A program made the position numbers and the translations under genes. Positions 41,956 to 51,500 of a stretch of 64,000 nucleotides of DNA are shown piece after piece. The stretch comes from JAFGLZ01 sp964390905. GTDB taxonomy: Bacteria > Planctomycetota > Phycisphaerae > UBA1845 > JAFGLZ01. The notes beneath the pieces were generated by a model. It worked only from the letters and a program-made list of their open reading frames with translations, was not told the DNA's origin and did not search any database. Position 1 is the first letter of the stretch; the number at the start of each line of letters is the position of its first letter. The stretch is from positions 1-64,000 of the forward strand of contig CAYMLO010000031.1 of NCBI GenBank assembly GCA_964390905.1, in the 5' to 3' direction.

Positions 41956-43242
41956 ATGGCTCGCAGGTTCAACCGGCGGGAGTTCATGGGGACGGCAACG
42001 GCCGCTGCGGCGGGGATGATCTCTGCTAAGACCGTGACGTCCGCCGGGATCGGCAGTCGTGACATCCGTTTGGGCTACGTCGGTGTCGGGAGACGCGGCA
42101 CGCAGTTGCTGGAGTGCATGTTCAAGCACGAGGGCATTTGCGTCCCGGCGGTATGCGACATCAATCCCAAGGCGGCGGATCGGGCGTCGGGCATCATCGC
42201 CAAGGCCCGCGGCAGTCGTCCCGAGACGTACACCAAGGGACCCAAGGACTACCTCCGCATGGCTAAGCGGGACGACCTCGACGCGATCATCGTGGCCGTG
42301 CCGATGCCCATCCAGGGCCCGATCGCGGCAGCATCCATGCGGGCGGGCAAACACGTGCTCAGCGAGGTCGCGCCCGCCATCACGCTTCAGCAATGCTGGG
42401 ACCTCGTTCGAGCGTCCGAGCAGAGCGGCAGGACCTACATGCTCGCCGAGAACGTCTGTTACTTCCGCGACGTGATGATGGTCCAGAACATGCTTGACCA
42501 GGGCGTCTTCGGTACGCTGACCTACGCCGAGTGCGGCTACATCCATGATCTCCGTCATCGCGGGTTCAATGCGGACGGGTCGCTCAACGACGTGGCCATG
42601 ATGTTCCTCACCATGATCGGGAACTTATACCCGACGCACGCCATCGGGCCGGTCGCCCAGTTTCTGGGCATCAACCGCACGGATCGGTTCGTGTCCCTCG
42701 CAGCGGCCACGAGCATCTCCGGCGCCGTCTCGCACTACGCCGCCAAGCGGTTCGGCGAGAACCATCCGAGCACGAGAATCAAGCCGCGTGGCGGCGACAT
42801 GACCAACACCTTCATCAAGACGGCCAAGGGACTGCTCATCGAGATCCGCTTCGACATGGCGTCGACGCGTCCGCATCCCAACCCGGTGCAGTGTCTGCTG
42901 CAAGGCACCCGTGCGGTGTACCAGGCCGATGGTCGACGGATATACATCGAGGGCAAGAGCAAGGGATACGATTGGGAGCCGCTCGAGAACCACGCGAAGG
43001 AGTACGAACACCCGCTGTGGCGCAAGTACGCCAACGAGGCGAAGGGCACAGGCTACGGCGGGGCGGACTACTTCATGACCCGGGCGTTCGTGCAGACGCT
43101 TCGGACCGGCGCGGCATCGCCCATCGACGTCTATGACGCGGCGCTGTGGGCCAGCATCATTCCGCTGTCGGCTGCGTCGATCCAGGCGGGCGGCAAGCCG
43201 CAGGCGTTCCCGGACTTCATGAAGGGGGCCAAGACAGGATGA
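41956..43242 (+). CDS. Tat-exported Gfo/Idh/MocA-family oxidoreductase (3)
   Basis: A 428-residue protein with Tat signal (NRREFMGTATAAAAGMISA). The Rossmann loop is GYVGVGRRGTQLLE. At the usual EKP position it has SEVAPAI, so the lysine that normally helps catalysis is replaced, as in some exported or GH109-like relatives; activity may therefore differ from ordinary dehydrogenases. Other family blocks are AIIVAVPMPIQGPIAAASMR and LAENVCYFRDVMMVQNML. Downstream, the giant FAD-dependent oxidoreductase starts 44 nt after the stop, or overlaps it as ATGA if its first ATG at 43239 is used. The two probably act on the same compound. Confidence 0.82.
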   Translation: MARRFNRREFMGTATAAAAGMISAKTVTSAGIGSRDIRLGYVGVGRRGTQLLECMFKHEGICVPAVCDINPKAADRASGIIAKARGSRPETYTKGPKDYLRMAKRDDLDAIIVAVPMPIQGPIAAASMRAGKHVLSEVAPAITLQQCWDLVRASEQSGRTYMLAENVCYFRDVMMVQNMLDQGVFGTLTYAECGYIHDLRHRGFNADGSLNDVAMMFLTMIGNLYPTHAIGPVAQFLGINRTDRFVSLAAATSISGAVSHYAAKRFGENHPSTRIKPRGGDMTNTFIKTAKGLLIEIRFDMASTRPHPNPVQCLLQGTRAVYQADGRRIYIEGKSKGYDWEPLENHAKEYEHPLWRKYANEAKGTGYGGADYFMTRAFVQTLRTGAASPIDVYDAALWASIIPLSAASIQAGGKPQAFPDFMKGAKTG

Positions 43243-43286
43243 CCTACGCAACCTTGGCTAGCCATGCCATGGGGAGGAATCTCCTG

Positions 43287-46200
43287 ATGATGCTACCCGC
43301 GCTTCGGTCGGGATGGCTCTCAGCGTTGTGCCTGGGTGGGCTCGTGGAAACCGCATCGCTCGCCGTGGCCGCGTCGCCGTTGGTGAACGAGACCGGTCGC
43401 CGGTTGCCCGTTGTCTACGAGGCAGATGTCGCAGTCGTGGGAGGAAGCACGGGGGCGGTAACCGCGGCGGCATCGGCGGCCGAATCGGGGGCAAGGGTCT
43501 TTCTGGCCACGCCGCGGACGTACCTGGGCGAGGACATGTGCGCTGCCTTCCGGCTGTGGCTCGAGCCGGGCGAGGCGCCCCGAACGCCCCTCGAGAAGGA
43601 CCTCTACCGTAACCCCGTGCGAACCCGAGGCCTGCCCTTCAAGTACGAAGCGAACCGCCGGTCGATGGACAAGCACGTGGACACCGACCCGCCGGGGATG
43701 CTGACCGATGGCCGGTACCGAACCGCCTTCACCGAAAGCGTGCAGTACAACGGTGACGTCACCATCACCGCCGACCTGGGCGAGCCCAGGGCATTCGACG
43801 AAATCCGTGTCATGTACTTCCAGTCGGACCGTCGTTTCGAAGTGGATACGGTCACCGTCTTCACCGGGAATGATGGAAAGACATGGTCGCAGCGCGCACG
43901 GATCCGCAACCCGCAACTCGGCAAGGGCGACTGGGTGACCTCGCCCCTGACCCTCGGCATGCCGCTCGCGGCGCGAGCGCGATACGTCCGATTCCACATC
44001 ACGAAGGGGAAGCAGGCGGAGCGGATGTTACTGGGCGAGATCCAGATTCTGTCGCGGCAGCGCGAAGGGGAAGGCCCGTCGAAGCTGCCCCTGGCGATCC
44101 CGCCGATGCAGGTCAAGCGTATACTCGAGCAGGCGTTGCTGGATGCCGGCGTGGAGTTCCTCTATGGCTGCTATGCCACGAGCGTACTGACGGACCCGTC
44201 TGGCGCGCCCGCGGGGTTGGAGATCGTGAACCGGGCCGGACGTCAGGCCGTCCTTTCGAAAGTCGTCATCGACGCCACCGACCGCGCCTGGTTGGCCAGG
44301 GCCGCCGGGGCCCGGTTCCGCCCGTATCCGTCGGGCCCGCAGACGTTCCGAAGGATCGTCGCCGGCGGCGAGGCGCGCGTGGGCGAGAACATGAGTCACA
44401 CCGTTCTCGAACTCGCGCGCCCCCTCGGAGGACGCCCTCCCGCGCAATACGGTTCTCCGGGCTTCAGCAAGACGATCCAGAAGATCAACGCGCCAATGTC
44501 GACGGCGTTCCCGAAGCTGTTCGTCTACGCCCTGCAGATCCCTATGCCGGACGGCTCCTTTGCGTCCTTTGCGGAGGCCGAGCAGGTCGCGCGGGACCGA
44601 ACGCACCACCCCAAGGGTCTGGTGCGTTCCGAGACGATCTGGCAGGTGCCTCCTGACGCGATGCACGGGAAGACCTCGGCGACGGGCCCCTGGGCGGGAG
44701 CCGAGGCGGTAGCACTAGACACGTTCCGGCCCGCGGGGATCGAGCGGTTCTATGTGGTCGGTGGGTGCGCCGACGTCACCCGCGAGGCAGCCAAGTCGCT
44801 GCTGCGTCCGCTGGCGTTGATGCGCGTTGGGGCGCGGGTCGGGAAGGCGGCGGCGGAACAGACGGCTTCGACGGCAGCGTCGGGCGCAGCGCGGCTGGCC
44901 GGCAAGCCCGGCCATCCACGTACCCCGGGAGACACGCGGGAACCGTCTTGCGGGTTGCGCCCGACGGACACCCCGGCCCGTTGGGTGCAGGCCAACGCAC
45001 GAAGCGTCCCCGTCTTCGGCGAGTACGACGTCGTCGTGGCCGGCGGAGGAACGAGCGGGGCGCCGGCGGCCATCGCGGCCGCCCGACAAGGCGCTCGCAC
45101 ACTGGTCCTCGAGTATCTCACCGATCTGGGAGGCGTCGGGACCACCGGTCTGATCGGCTACTACTGTGCCGGCTACCGAAAGGGATTCACCGCCGAGGTC
45201 GACGCGGGCATCGCCAAGATCGGCTCGCCCTCCTATGTCGAAGGCAAGATGGCGTGGTGGCGGCGTGAGATCCGAAAAGCCGGCGGGACGATCTGGTTCG
45301 CCGTGCTGGCCTGCGGCGCGTTCGTCGACGCGGGACAGGTGAAGGGCGTTATCGTGGCGACGCCGGAAGGCCGCGGCGTCGTCCTGGCCAAGACCGTGGT
45401 CGACGCCACCGGCAACGGCGACGTGGCCATCGCAGCCGGGGCGAAGCCCATGTACGTGGGCGCGGAAAGCGCGGCGATGCAGGGAACGGGCCTGCCCCAA
45501 TGGGAGATCGGCGCCAGCTACATCAACACCGACTGGACCTTCGTCGACGAAACCGACCTGGTCGACCTGCGCAGCGCGCTCGTGGCCGCCAAGACCCGCT
45601 ACCCAGGCGCATGGGATCTGGGCCAGCTTGTCGACACGCGGGAGCGTCGGCGCGTGTTGGGCGAGTACGTCATGTCGCCGCTCGACGTCATCAACCGCCG
45701 TACCTTCCCGGACACGGTCGGCATCAGCCAGGGCGGGCGCCTCGACAAGCATGGATTCACGACGCATCCCTACTACCTCATCAACAACCATCGCGGCGGT
45801 ATCGCGTATACGCCCTACCGATGTCTGCTGCCCAAGGGTTTGGAGGGCATCCTGGTCCTCGGCCTGGCGGTCAGCGCCCATCACGACGCGATCCCGTCGA
45901 TCCGCATGCAGCCCTGTATGCAGAACCTAGGCTACGCGGCCGGCTGTGCAGCGGCCATGGCCGCGAGGCAGGGCGGCAAGATCCGGTCGGTCGATATCCG
46001 CAAGCTTCAGAAGCACCTCGTGTCCGTCGAGTGCCTGACGCCGGAGGTGCTCACCCATCAGGATTCGTTTCCACTCCCGGACGAAGTGGTCCACAGTGCC
46101 GTGCGACACCTGGTCAAGACCGACTACAAGCGATTGGGCGTGCTCATGGCCGCGTGGGACCGTACCGCGCCCCTGCTCCGCAAGGCCCACGATTCGGCCG

Positions 46201-46787
46201 CAACGCCCGAAGGCAAGCTTCGCTGCGCCCACGTGCTGGGCGTCATGGGCGACCCGGCGGGATACGACACGCTGGCCGATGCGGTTCGGCAGGCGAAATG
46301 CTACGACACGAAGAACATCGATACGTACTTCCCATGCGTGACCTGGCTGGACAGCTACATCATCGCGCTGGGGCGTACACGGGACCGTCGGGCCACGCCC
46401 CTGATCCTGGAGAAGCTCGAGATGCTCGGCAGCGGCGAGGGCGGGAAGCGCTTCAGCCACTACCGCGCCGTCTGCGAAGCGCTGGAGCAACTCGCCGACC
46501 CCGACGCGGCAGCGCCGTTGGCCCGGCTGCTCAAACGGTGTGGCGGCGCGAACAAGGTCGTTGCTGAACTGAAGAAGGCCGATGGCTCCAGTCGCGGACG
46601 CGGCGGCATCCGCAATCTCATCATCGCCCGCGTCCTGTATCGCTGCGGCGATTGGGAGGGCTCGGGGCGCGCCGTGCTGAAGGCGTACACGTCGGACCTC
46701 AGGGGCGTCTACGCGCGTCATGCAAAGGCCGTGCTCGAACGTAAGCCCGGAGAACCGACGCGACCCGATGGGTGGATCGGGCTATGA
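43287..46787 (+). CDS. Giant double FAD-dependent oxidoreductase with inserted discoidin-like and HEAT domains
   Basis: A 1,166-residue exported protein (signal PALRSGWLSALCLGGLVETA). Two FAD-dependent oxidoreductase units are visible: the first begins VYEADVAVVGGSTGAVTAAA with LGEDMCAAFRLWLE, the second (about residue 570) EYDVVVAGGGTSGAPAAIAA with LGGVGTTGLIGYY. The first is split by an F5/8C-like module (TITADLGEPRAFDEIRVMYF ... RYVRFHITKG) at about 140-250. After the second unit comes a HEAT-like helical C-terminus (HVLGVMGDPAGYDTLADAV). The ATG at 43287 is preferred because GGGGAGGA lies 8 nt before it; an ATG at 43239 overlaps the previous stop. These FAD proteins are common in planctomycetes and Lentisphaerae; the substrate is unknown. 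Confidence 0.78.
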   Translation: MMLPALRSGWLSALCLGGLVETASLAVAASPLVNETGRRLPVVYEADVAVVGGSTGAVTAAASAAESGARVFLATPRTYLGEDMCAAFRLWLEPGEAPRTPLEKDLYRNPVRTRGLPFKYEANRRSMDKHVDTDPPGMLTDGRYRTAFTESVQYNGDVTITADLGEPRAFDEIRVMYFQSDRRFEVDTVTVFTGNDGKTWSQRARIRNPQLGKGDWVTSPLTLGMPLAARARYVRFHITKGKQAERMLLGEIQILSRQREGEGPSKLPLAIPPMQVKRILEQALLDAGVEFLYGCYATSVLTDPSGAPAGLEIVNRAGRQAVLSKVVIDATDRAWLARAAGARFRPYPSGPQTFRRIVAGGEARVGENMSHTVLELARPLGGRPPAQYGSPGFSKTIQKINAPMSTAFPKLFVYALQIPMPDGSFASFAEAEQVARDRTHHPKGLVRSETIWQVPPDAMHGKTSATGPWAGAEAVALDTFRPAGIERFYVVGGCADVTREAAKSLLRPLALMRVGARVGKAAAEQTASTAASGAARLAGKPGHPRTPGDTREPSCGLRPTDTPARWVQANARSVPVFGEYDVVVAGGGTSGAPAAIAAARQGARTLVLEYLTDLGGVGTTGLIGYYCAGYRKGFTAEVDAGIAKIGSPSYVEGKMAWWRREIRKAGGTIWFAVLACGAFVDAGQVKGVIVATPEGRGVVLAKTVVDATGNGDVAIAAGAKPMYVGAESAAMQGTGLPQWEIGASYINTDWTFVDETDLVDLRSALVAAKTRYPGAWDLGQLVDTRERRRVLGEYVMSPLDVINRRTFPDTVGISQGGRLDKHGFTTHPYYLINNHRGGIAYTPYRCLLPKGLEGILVLGLAVSAHHDAIPSIRMQPCMQNLGYAAGCAAAMAARQGGKIRSVDIRKLQKHLVSVECLTPEVLTHQDSFPLPDEVVHSAVRHLVKTDYKRLGVLMAAWDRTAPLLRKAHDSAATPEGKLRCAHVLGVMGDPAGYDTLADAVRQAKCYDTKNIDTYFPCVTWLDSYIIALGRTRDRRATPLILEKLEMLGSGEGGKRFSHYRAVCEALEQLADPDAAAPLARLLKRCGGANKVVAELKKADGSSRGRGGIRNLIIARVLYRCGDWEGSGRAVLKAYTSDLRGVYARHAKAVLERKPGEPTRPDGWIGL

Positions 46788-46869
46788 TCGAGTTGCCTGC
46801 GACAGTCCCGCCAACGTAGCAGCGCTGCGGGGATGTTCGCTTGATCACAACGAACAGGAGATCGTCCTC

Positions 46870-48402
46870 ATGTCTTTCGTCAATGTGTTGATCCTCTCGA
46901 GCTGCCTGCTATTGCTCGCCAGGTCGGTCACAGGGGCGGAGAGCCCTTCTGCCGGCCCCCTGCGCGCCGGCGTGGCCAAGAGCGACATCACCACCGATGC
47001 CAAGGGGGTCCGCGTCAATGACCCCTTGTTCGCCAAGGTCCTTGTCATGGACGACGGCAAGACGAAGCTGGCCATCATCGCCATGGACGTGACCGCGATT
47101 GGCGGCATCGGCGAAGTCCCGGACGACTTCCTGCCGAAGCTCCGCGACCGGATCCAGAAGGAGCTGGGGATCCCCGGCAGCAACGTCCTGGTCAACGCCT
47201 CTCACACCCACCCGCCAGGCCGATTGCTGTGCGATCCTGCCGATCAACTCGAGAGAACCTTCGATGCGGTCAGTCGGGCTGTGAAGAATATGACCGCGGT
47301 CAAGGTCGGCGCAGGCGTCGGCCACGAGGACAGGATCTGCATGAACCGAACGCTCAGACTCAAGGACGGCATGAACTGGACGATCCGCCACGGCAATCCC
47401 TGCCCGCCGGACGAGGAGGTCGTGGGGGTCGGGCCGATTGACCCCGAGATCGGCATCCTTCGCATCGACCGAACGGACGGTCGCCCGCTGGCCGTGGTCT
47501 ACAACTTCGCCTGCCATCCCTATCTCGGCGTCCCGCGAGGGGGCGTCACCGCCGACTATCCCGGGTTTGCCTCCAAGGTCATCGAAGAGAATCTGGGCAA
47601 TGGTGCAATGGCATTGTTCCTACAGGGCGCGGGGGGGGACATCACGCAGGTCCTCTACAAGGACGTCAGCCGGCCCAGAGACGCCGAACCGCAAGGCACG
47701 ATGCTGGGCCTGAGCACGCTGAAGGCGCTGAGAAGCATACAGACAAAGGCCGCAACGCTCAGTGTCGTTCTCGAGACGCTGAAGCTCCCGAGGAAGAACG
47801 ACTTCGACGAATGCGTTGCATCCTTGCAGGCCGAACAGGACAAGCTGCTCAAGTCGCTCAGAGGCACCAGTCTGAACATCAAGACCTTCCTGCCTCTGTA
47901 CATCAAGTACGAGCTCCATCCCGAAGCGCCGTCGTACTACTCCTACCGGTATCTCCAGGCCGAGAAGATGGGCACCGACGAGCTGTCCGCGATAGACGCT
48001 CAGAACAAAGGCCACCTCGCCAAGTATCTCAGGAACATCCGCACCATGGAGAAGCTGGCGAGAATCCAGGATCAGATCGCCACGCTGCGAAGGCACCAAG
48101 CGATCAACACCAAGGCCGGCGAGCCGACGGTCACGACGGAGGTCCAGGGCATGAAGATCGGCGACTTCGTGCTGATCACGTCGCCGGCCGAGGTGCTCGT
48201 CGAAGTCGGCCTGAACGTCAAGAAGGCCTCGCCCCACGAGTACACGTTCATGGCCGCCTTCTCGAACGGATACATCCACTACGGCCCGCCCGCATCCCAG
48301 TACGGCAAGCGAGGCTACGAGGTCACCGAATGCCTCCTGGCCCCGGCCTGGCAGGAAATGTACGAGAAGAAGGCCGACGAAGTGATCCGAAGGCTGCGAT
48401 AG
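46870..48402 (+). CDS. Secreted neutral/alkaline ceramidase-like protein
   Basis: A 510-residue exported protein (signal VNVLILSSCLLLLARSVTGA). The body matches the N-terminal domain of the neutral ceramidase family: LRAGVAKSDITTDAKG, LAIIAMDVTAIGG, VLVNASHTHPPG with the zinc-binding histidine cluster, VVYNFACHPYLGVP and LFLQGAGGDITQVLY. Family enzymes split N-acyl-sphingosine. In planctomycetes, shorter relatives without the C-terminal immunoglobulin-like domain are common and untested; this one also appears to lack that domain. The ATG at 46870 follows AGGAG at 46857. The gene lies 82 nt after the FAD oxidoreductase gene on the same strand. Confidence 0.78.
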   Translation: MSFVNVLILSSCLLLLARSVTGAESPSAGPLRAGVAKSDITTDAKGVRVNDPLFAKVLVMDDGKTKLAIIAMDVTAIGGIGEVPDDFLPKLRDRIQKELGIPGSNVLVNASHTHPPGRLLCDPADQLERTFDAVSRAVKNMTAVKVGAGVGHEDRICMNRTLRLKDGMNWTIRHGNPCPPDEEVVGVGPIDPEIGILRIDRTDGRPLAVVYNFACHPYLGVPRGGVTADYPGFASKVIEENLGNGAMALFLQGAGGDITQVLYKDVSRPRDAEPQGTMLGLSTLKALRSIQTKAATLSVVLETLKLPRKNDFDECVASLQAEQDKLLKSLRGTSLNIKTFLPLYIKYELHPEAPSYYSYRYLQAEKMGTDELSAIDAQNKGHLAKYLRNIRTMEKLARIQDQIATLRRHQAINTKAGEPTVTTEVQGMKIGDFVLITSPAEVLVEVGLNVKKASPHEYTFMAAFSNGYIHYGPPASQYGKRGYEVTECLLAPAWQEMYEKKADEVIRRLR

Positions 48403-48460
48403 ATCGGGTGCCACTGGCAGCTCGCTGGCAGTGTGTTTCTTGGCGGATAGCCTTCAGCGG

Positions 48461-48531
48461 GGGTGCCCCGTCGCTTCAGCGTTGAGACACATGAATTCGC
48501 CTTCCCCGCCGCTGAAACGATGGGGGCACCC
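48461..48531. repeat. Imperfect inverted repeat of the GGGTGCCCC type
   Basis: GGGTGCCCCGTCGCTTCAGC at 48461-48480 pairs imperfectly with a right arm ending GATGGGGGCACCC (48510-48531). A related half (TGCCCCATCGCTTCAACG) recurs at about 53575-53592. Just upstream, CACTGGCAGC-T-CGCTGGCAGTG (about 48412-48432) is another near-palindrome. The pair lies between two convergent genes and may end transcription. Confidence 0.5.
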
Positions 48532-48544
48532 ACGCCGTCGTCGG

Positions 48545-51500
48545 TTAGCTTCCTGCCGGTTGCTCCTCAGTAATCTCGACGGCACTCAACATGGGTGCTG
48601 GCTTCCCGTCGGCTCCGCGGCTTGGGGCATTGAGCTCGATCAGCACTTGGTTGCTGGCCTTCACGCCCCTGAACTCCTTGACGAGCGCGATGTTTCGGCC
48701 GCCGGCTTGCTTGGAGACGTCGAAGTCTCTCAAGACGGTCTTGCCCTGAAGCGCAACATCGAACATGCGCTCGCCTGCCTCCACGTCGTCGATCTCTGCG
48801 AAGTGGAGACACACGGCGAAGGACCGCTGCGCGGGAGGATCGGCGGGAGGAGCGATGAGCCGCCGGAACCTGCAGCAGCTATCGAATCTCACGCTGTAGT
48901 ACGGATCCGTCACGAAGACCCCCTCGAATCCCGATTGGGTGACGTTCAGCGACATGCAATTGAGTTGGAGCCGTTTGACGCTCATGCCAGATCGGGTCAG
49001 GGTCTTGATGGGTACGGCCACCTCGGTCACCCATCCGCCGGGGACCTCCTGCACGGCATGCCGCCACTTGCCTCTCCAACTGGGGTCCGTCTTTCTGCCC
49101 CTGCCGACCGTGCCGAACCTGGCCAAGGCGTTACCGCTCCGCCTCATGATGAAGCGAATGCCGACGCCCTTCCCGCTGTCGGCGAGGTAGATGTCAAACC
49201 CGTCGCGGTTGCCCTGCGTTGCCTGGTCCGCCTCGGCGCAGACGTGGGCGAGGGGTCTGCGGTGATAGCCGAAGTAGACGTTCTCGGCGTCGCGGAAGAT
49301 GCGGAGATCGAGGCTAGCGCCGAGCATGGAGAACGGCGTGCTCTCGAAGGGAACGGTCGGCAGATCCTTCCAGCAGGCCTCGTCGAGCTTGCCGTCGATT
49401 TCGGGGGAAGCGTCCCGCTCAGGCATGACGATGCCGGGCTGCAGGGAAAGGTCGATCGCGATCCTGCCGGTCCCGCGCAGCCCGGATGCATAAATCCACG
49501 GAGCATCCGTCCCCTCGATCACCGAAGTGGCTCGGCGGCGATGGACGCACGTTGCGTTTGTCAGCGAAACGGCAACGGGCGCTGGGCAGGCGCTGGCCTG
49601 TATCGGCCTGGGAAAGCCCAACCATGCCCTCCCTCGCGCGTCCTTCCGATCGCCGGGCGCGCCGAAGTTGACGGCGATCCGCTTGATGGGGCCGCTGTTT
49701 GCACGGCGAGGGAGGACGTACCACGTGTCACCTCGCCCGGGCGTGGACATGAGCGCCAGGTTCGTCTTGAAGTTGTAGGAACAGCAGCATCCGCTGTAGC
49801 CCTGGGGATGAATCAACAGTCCGTTTGCGGCCAGGAGGGTCCGCGCGCAACCCGACCGCACGCCGCCGAAGTTGGTCGTTCCCTCGGTCTCCATGTCGAA
49901 GAAGCCGTCGGCCCCGGAGCGGAAGAACAGCACGTGCCGACACCCGGCGATCGGACCGCAGCCGTATGCCCGGTGGTAGGACCACGTCACTTGCTGACCG
50001 GTCAACACGTCCTCGGTCGTGCATTGTTCTCCGGTTCGTAGCTCGTAGGCGCGCGAGGACGTGATCAACCGATCGCCGTAGACGATCGGGAGCTTCCCCG
50101 GCCGAGTGTCCTTCTGCCACAGCTTCTTGCCGGTGGCCGCGTCGTAGGCCGCGTTGGCGCCGTACAAGACCACGCCGTCGGCATAGACCAGGTGTCCCCA
50201 GCTCGGCAGCCCCATGAACAGATGCGTGACGTTCGACTTGAGCCGGGTGAAGCTGCTCCGGTCGCCGAGGAGCGGGACGTCGTCCTGCCGCCAGAGCTCC
50301 GAGCCATCGGCCAGCTTCAGCGCGACCAGCGATAGCTTGGCGTCGATCTCGCCCTTGCGGCGCCTGGCTCTGACCAGATCGGCCTTGGACGTCCCGTCGA
50401 TCAGGAACAGCCGCCCGTCGCCGAAGGCGATCTCGACATTTGCCACGATCCGATCGGGCCTCGGGCGATAGACCCACCGAGGCGATCCCTTCTTCTTGTC
50501 GAGCGCGAACAGGGCCTTGCTCTCTGAACGCCAGAGCAGGTGCGATTCGGCCGACTGTCCGGCCGTGACCGGGACGTTGTAGGTTCCCAGCAGAAGATCG
50601 TCCGCGGTGGACAGGTAGCCCCAGACCAGGTCTTTTAGATTGGGCACGTTGGGATTGGCCCCAGTGGCAACGGGCATCGCCTCTTCGACGCTCTTGGCCA
50701 TGCTCGCCGAGGCCAGCGCCCACCCGCGGCCGCCCGCTGTCACCATCACGGCGAGCACGTGCTCGCCGGCCGTCACGTTCACGTCGAAGAACCGGTCCTT
50801 CGGGGAACAGGGGGTCTTGGTGAAGTAGCCGCGACGCTTGGCGATGCTGTCGTCCCGCAAGGCGTCGAAGACCGGCCTGCCGTCCAGAAACCACTGCATC
50901 CCCCAGTCGGCTCCGGTCCCGATCAGCAGCTTGCCCGCCTTCGGGCAGCTGATCCTCGCGAACGCGTAGCAGATTCGACCGACGTCGTGGTAACTGAAGC
51001 GCTTGCCTCTGCGAGGATGCGCAGCTGGCGTCTTGCCTGCAGCCAGGGGCTTCAGGCCGTATCCACCGTAAAGCGCGGTGAGATCGATGACGCCGTTAAC
51101 GGCCCTCAGCTCAGACGCCACATACGCCTCTCCGTTCACCGTCACGCGTTCTGGAGCGGTTTTGAGCGCGGCCCTCGAGAGCGGCGGCTTGCCCTTCGCG
51201 AACGGCCCGATCACCTGCCATACGCTTGGCCATGCAACGTCCAGATAGTCCGGCACGGTGGGCGACTTCGTCCCTCGAATGACCGACCCCGGAATCGCGT
51301 AGGTAGAGATCGTCTTGCCCGTGGCCTGGTCGAGACGATGACACTTGTCCGACTGGACGACATAGACACTGTCGCCGTCGGCCACGAGACTGCTGGCGTA
51401 GTACTGCGCATAGATCCGCCCTACCTGTGGGATATGGTGGCTCCACAATTCCCGGCCGTTGTACGCGTCGAACGCGATGACGTGATGTTGGCCCTGCAGG

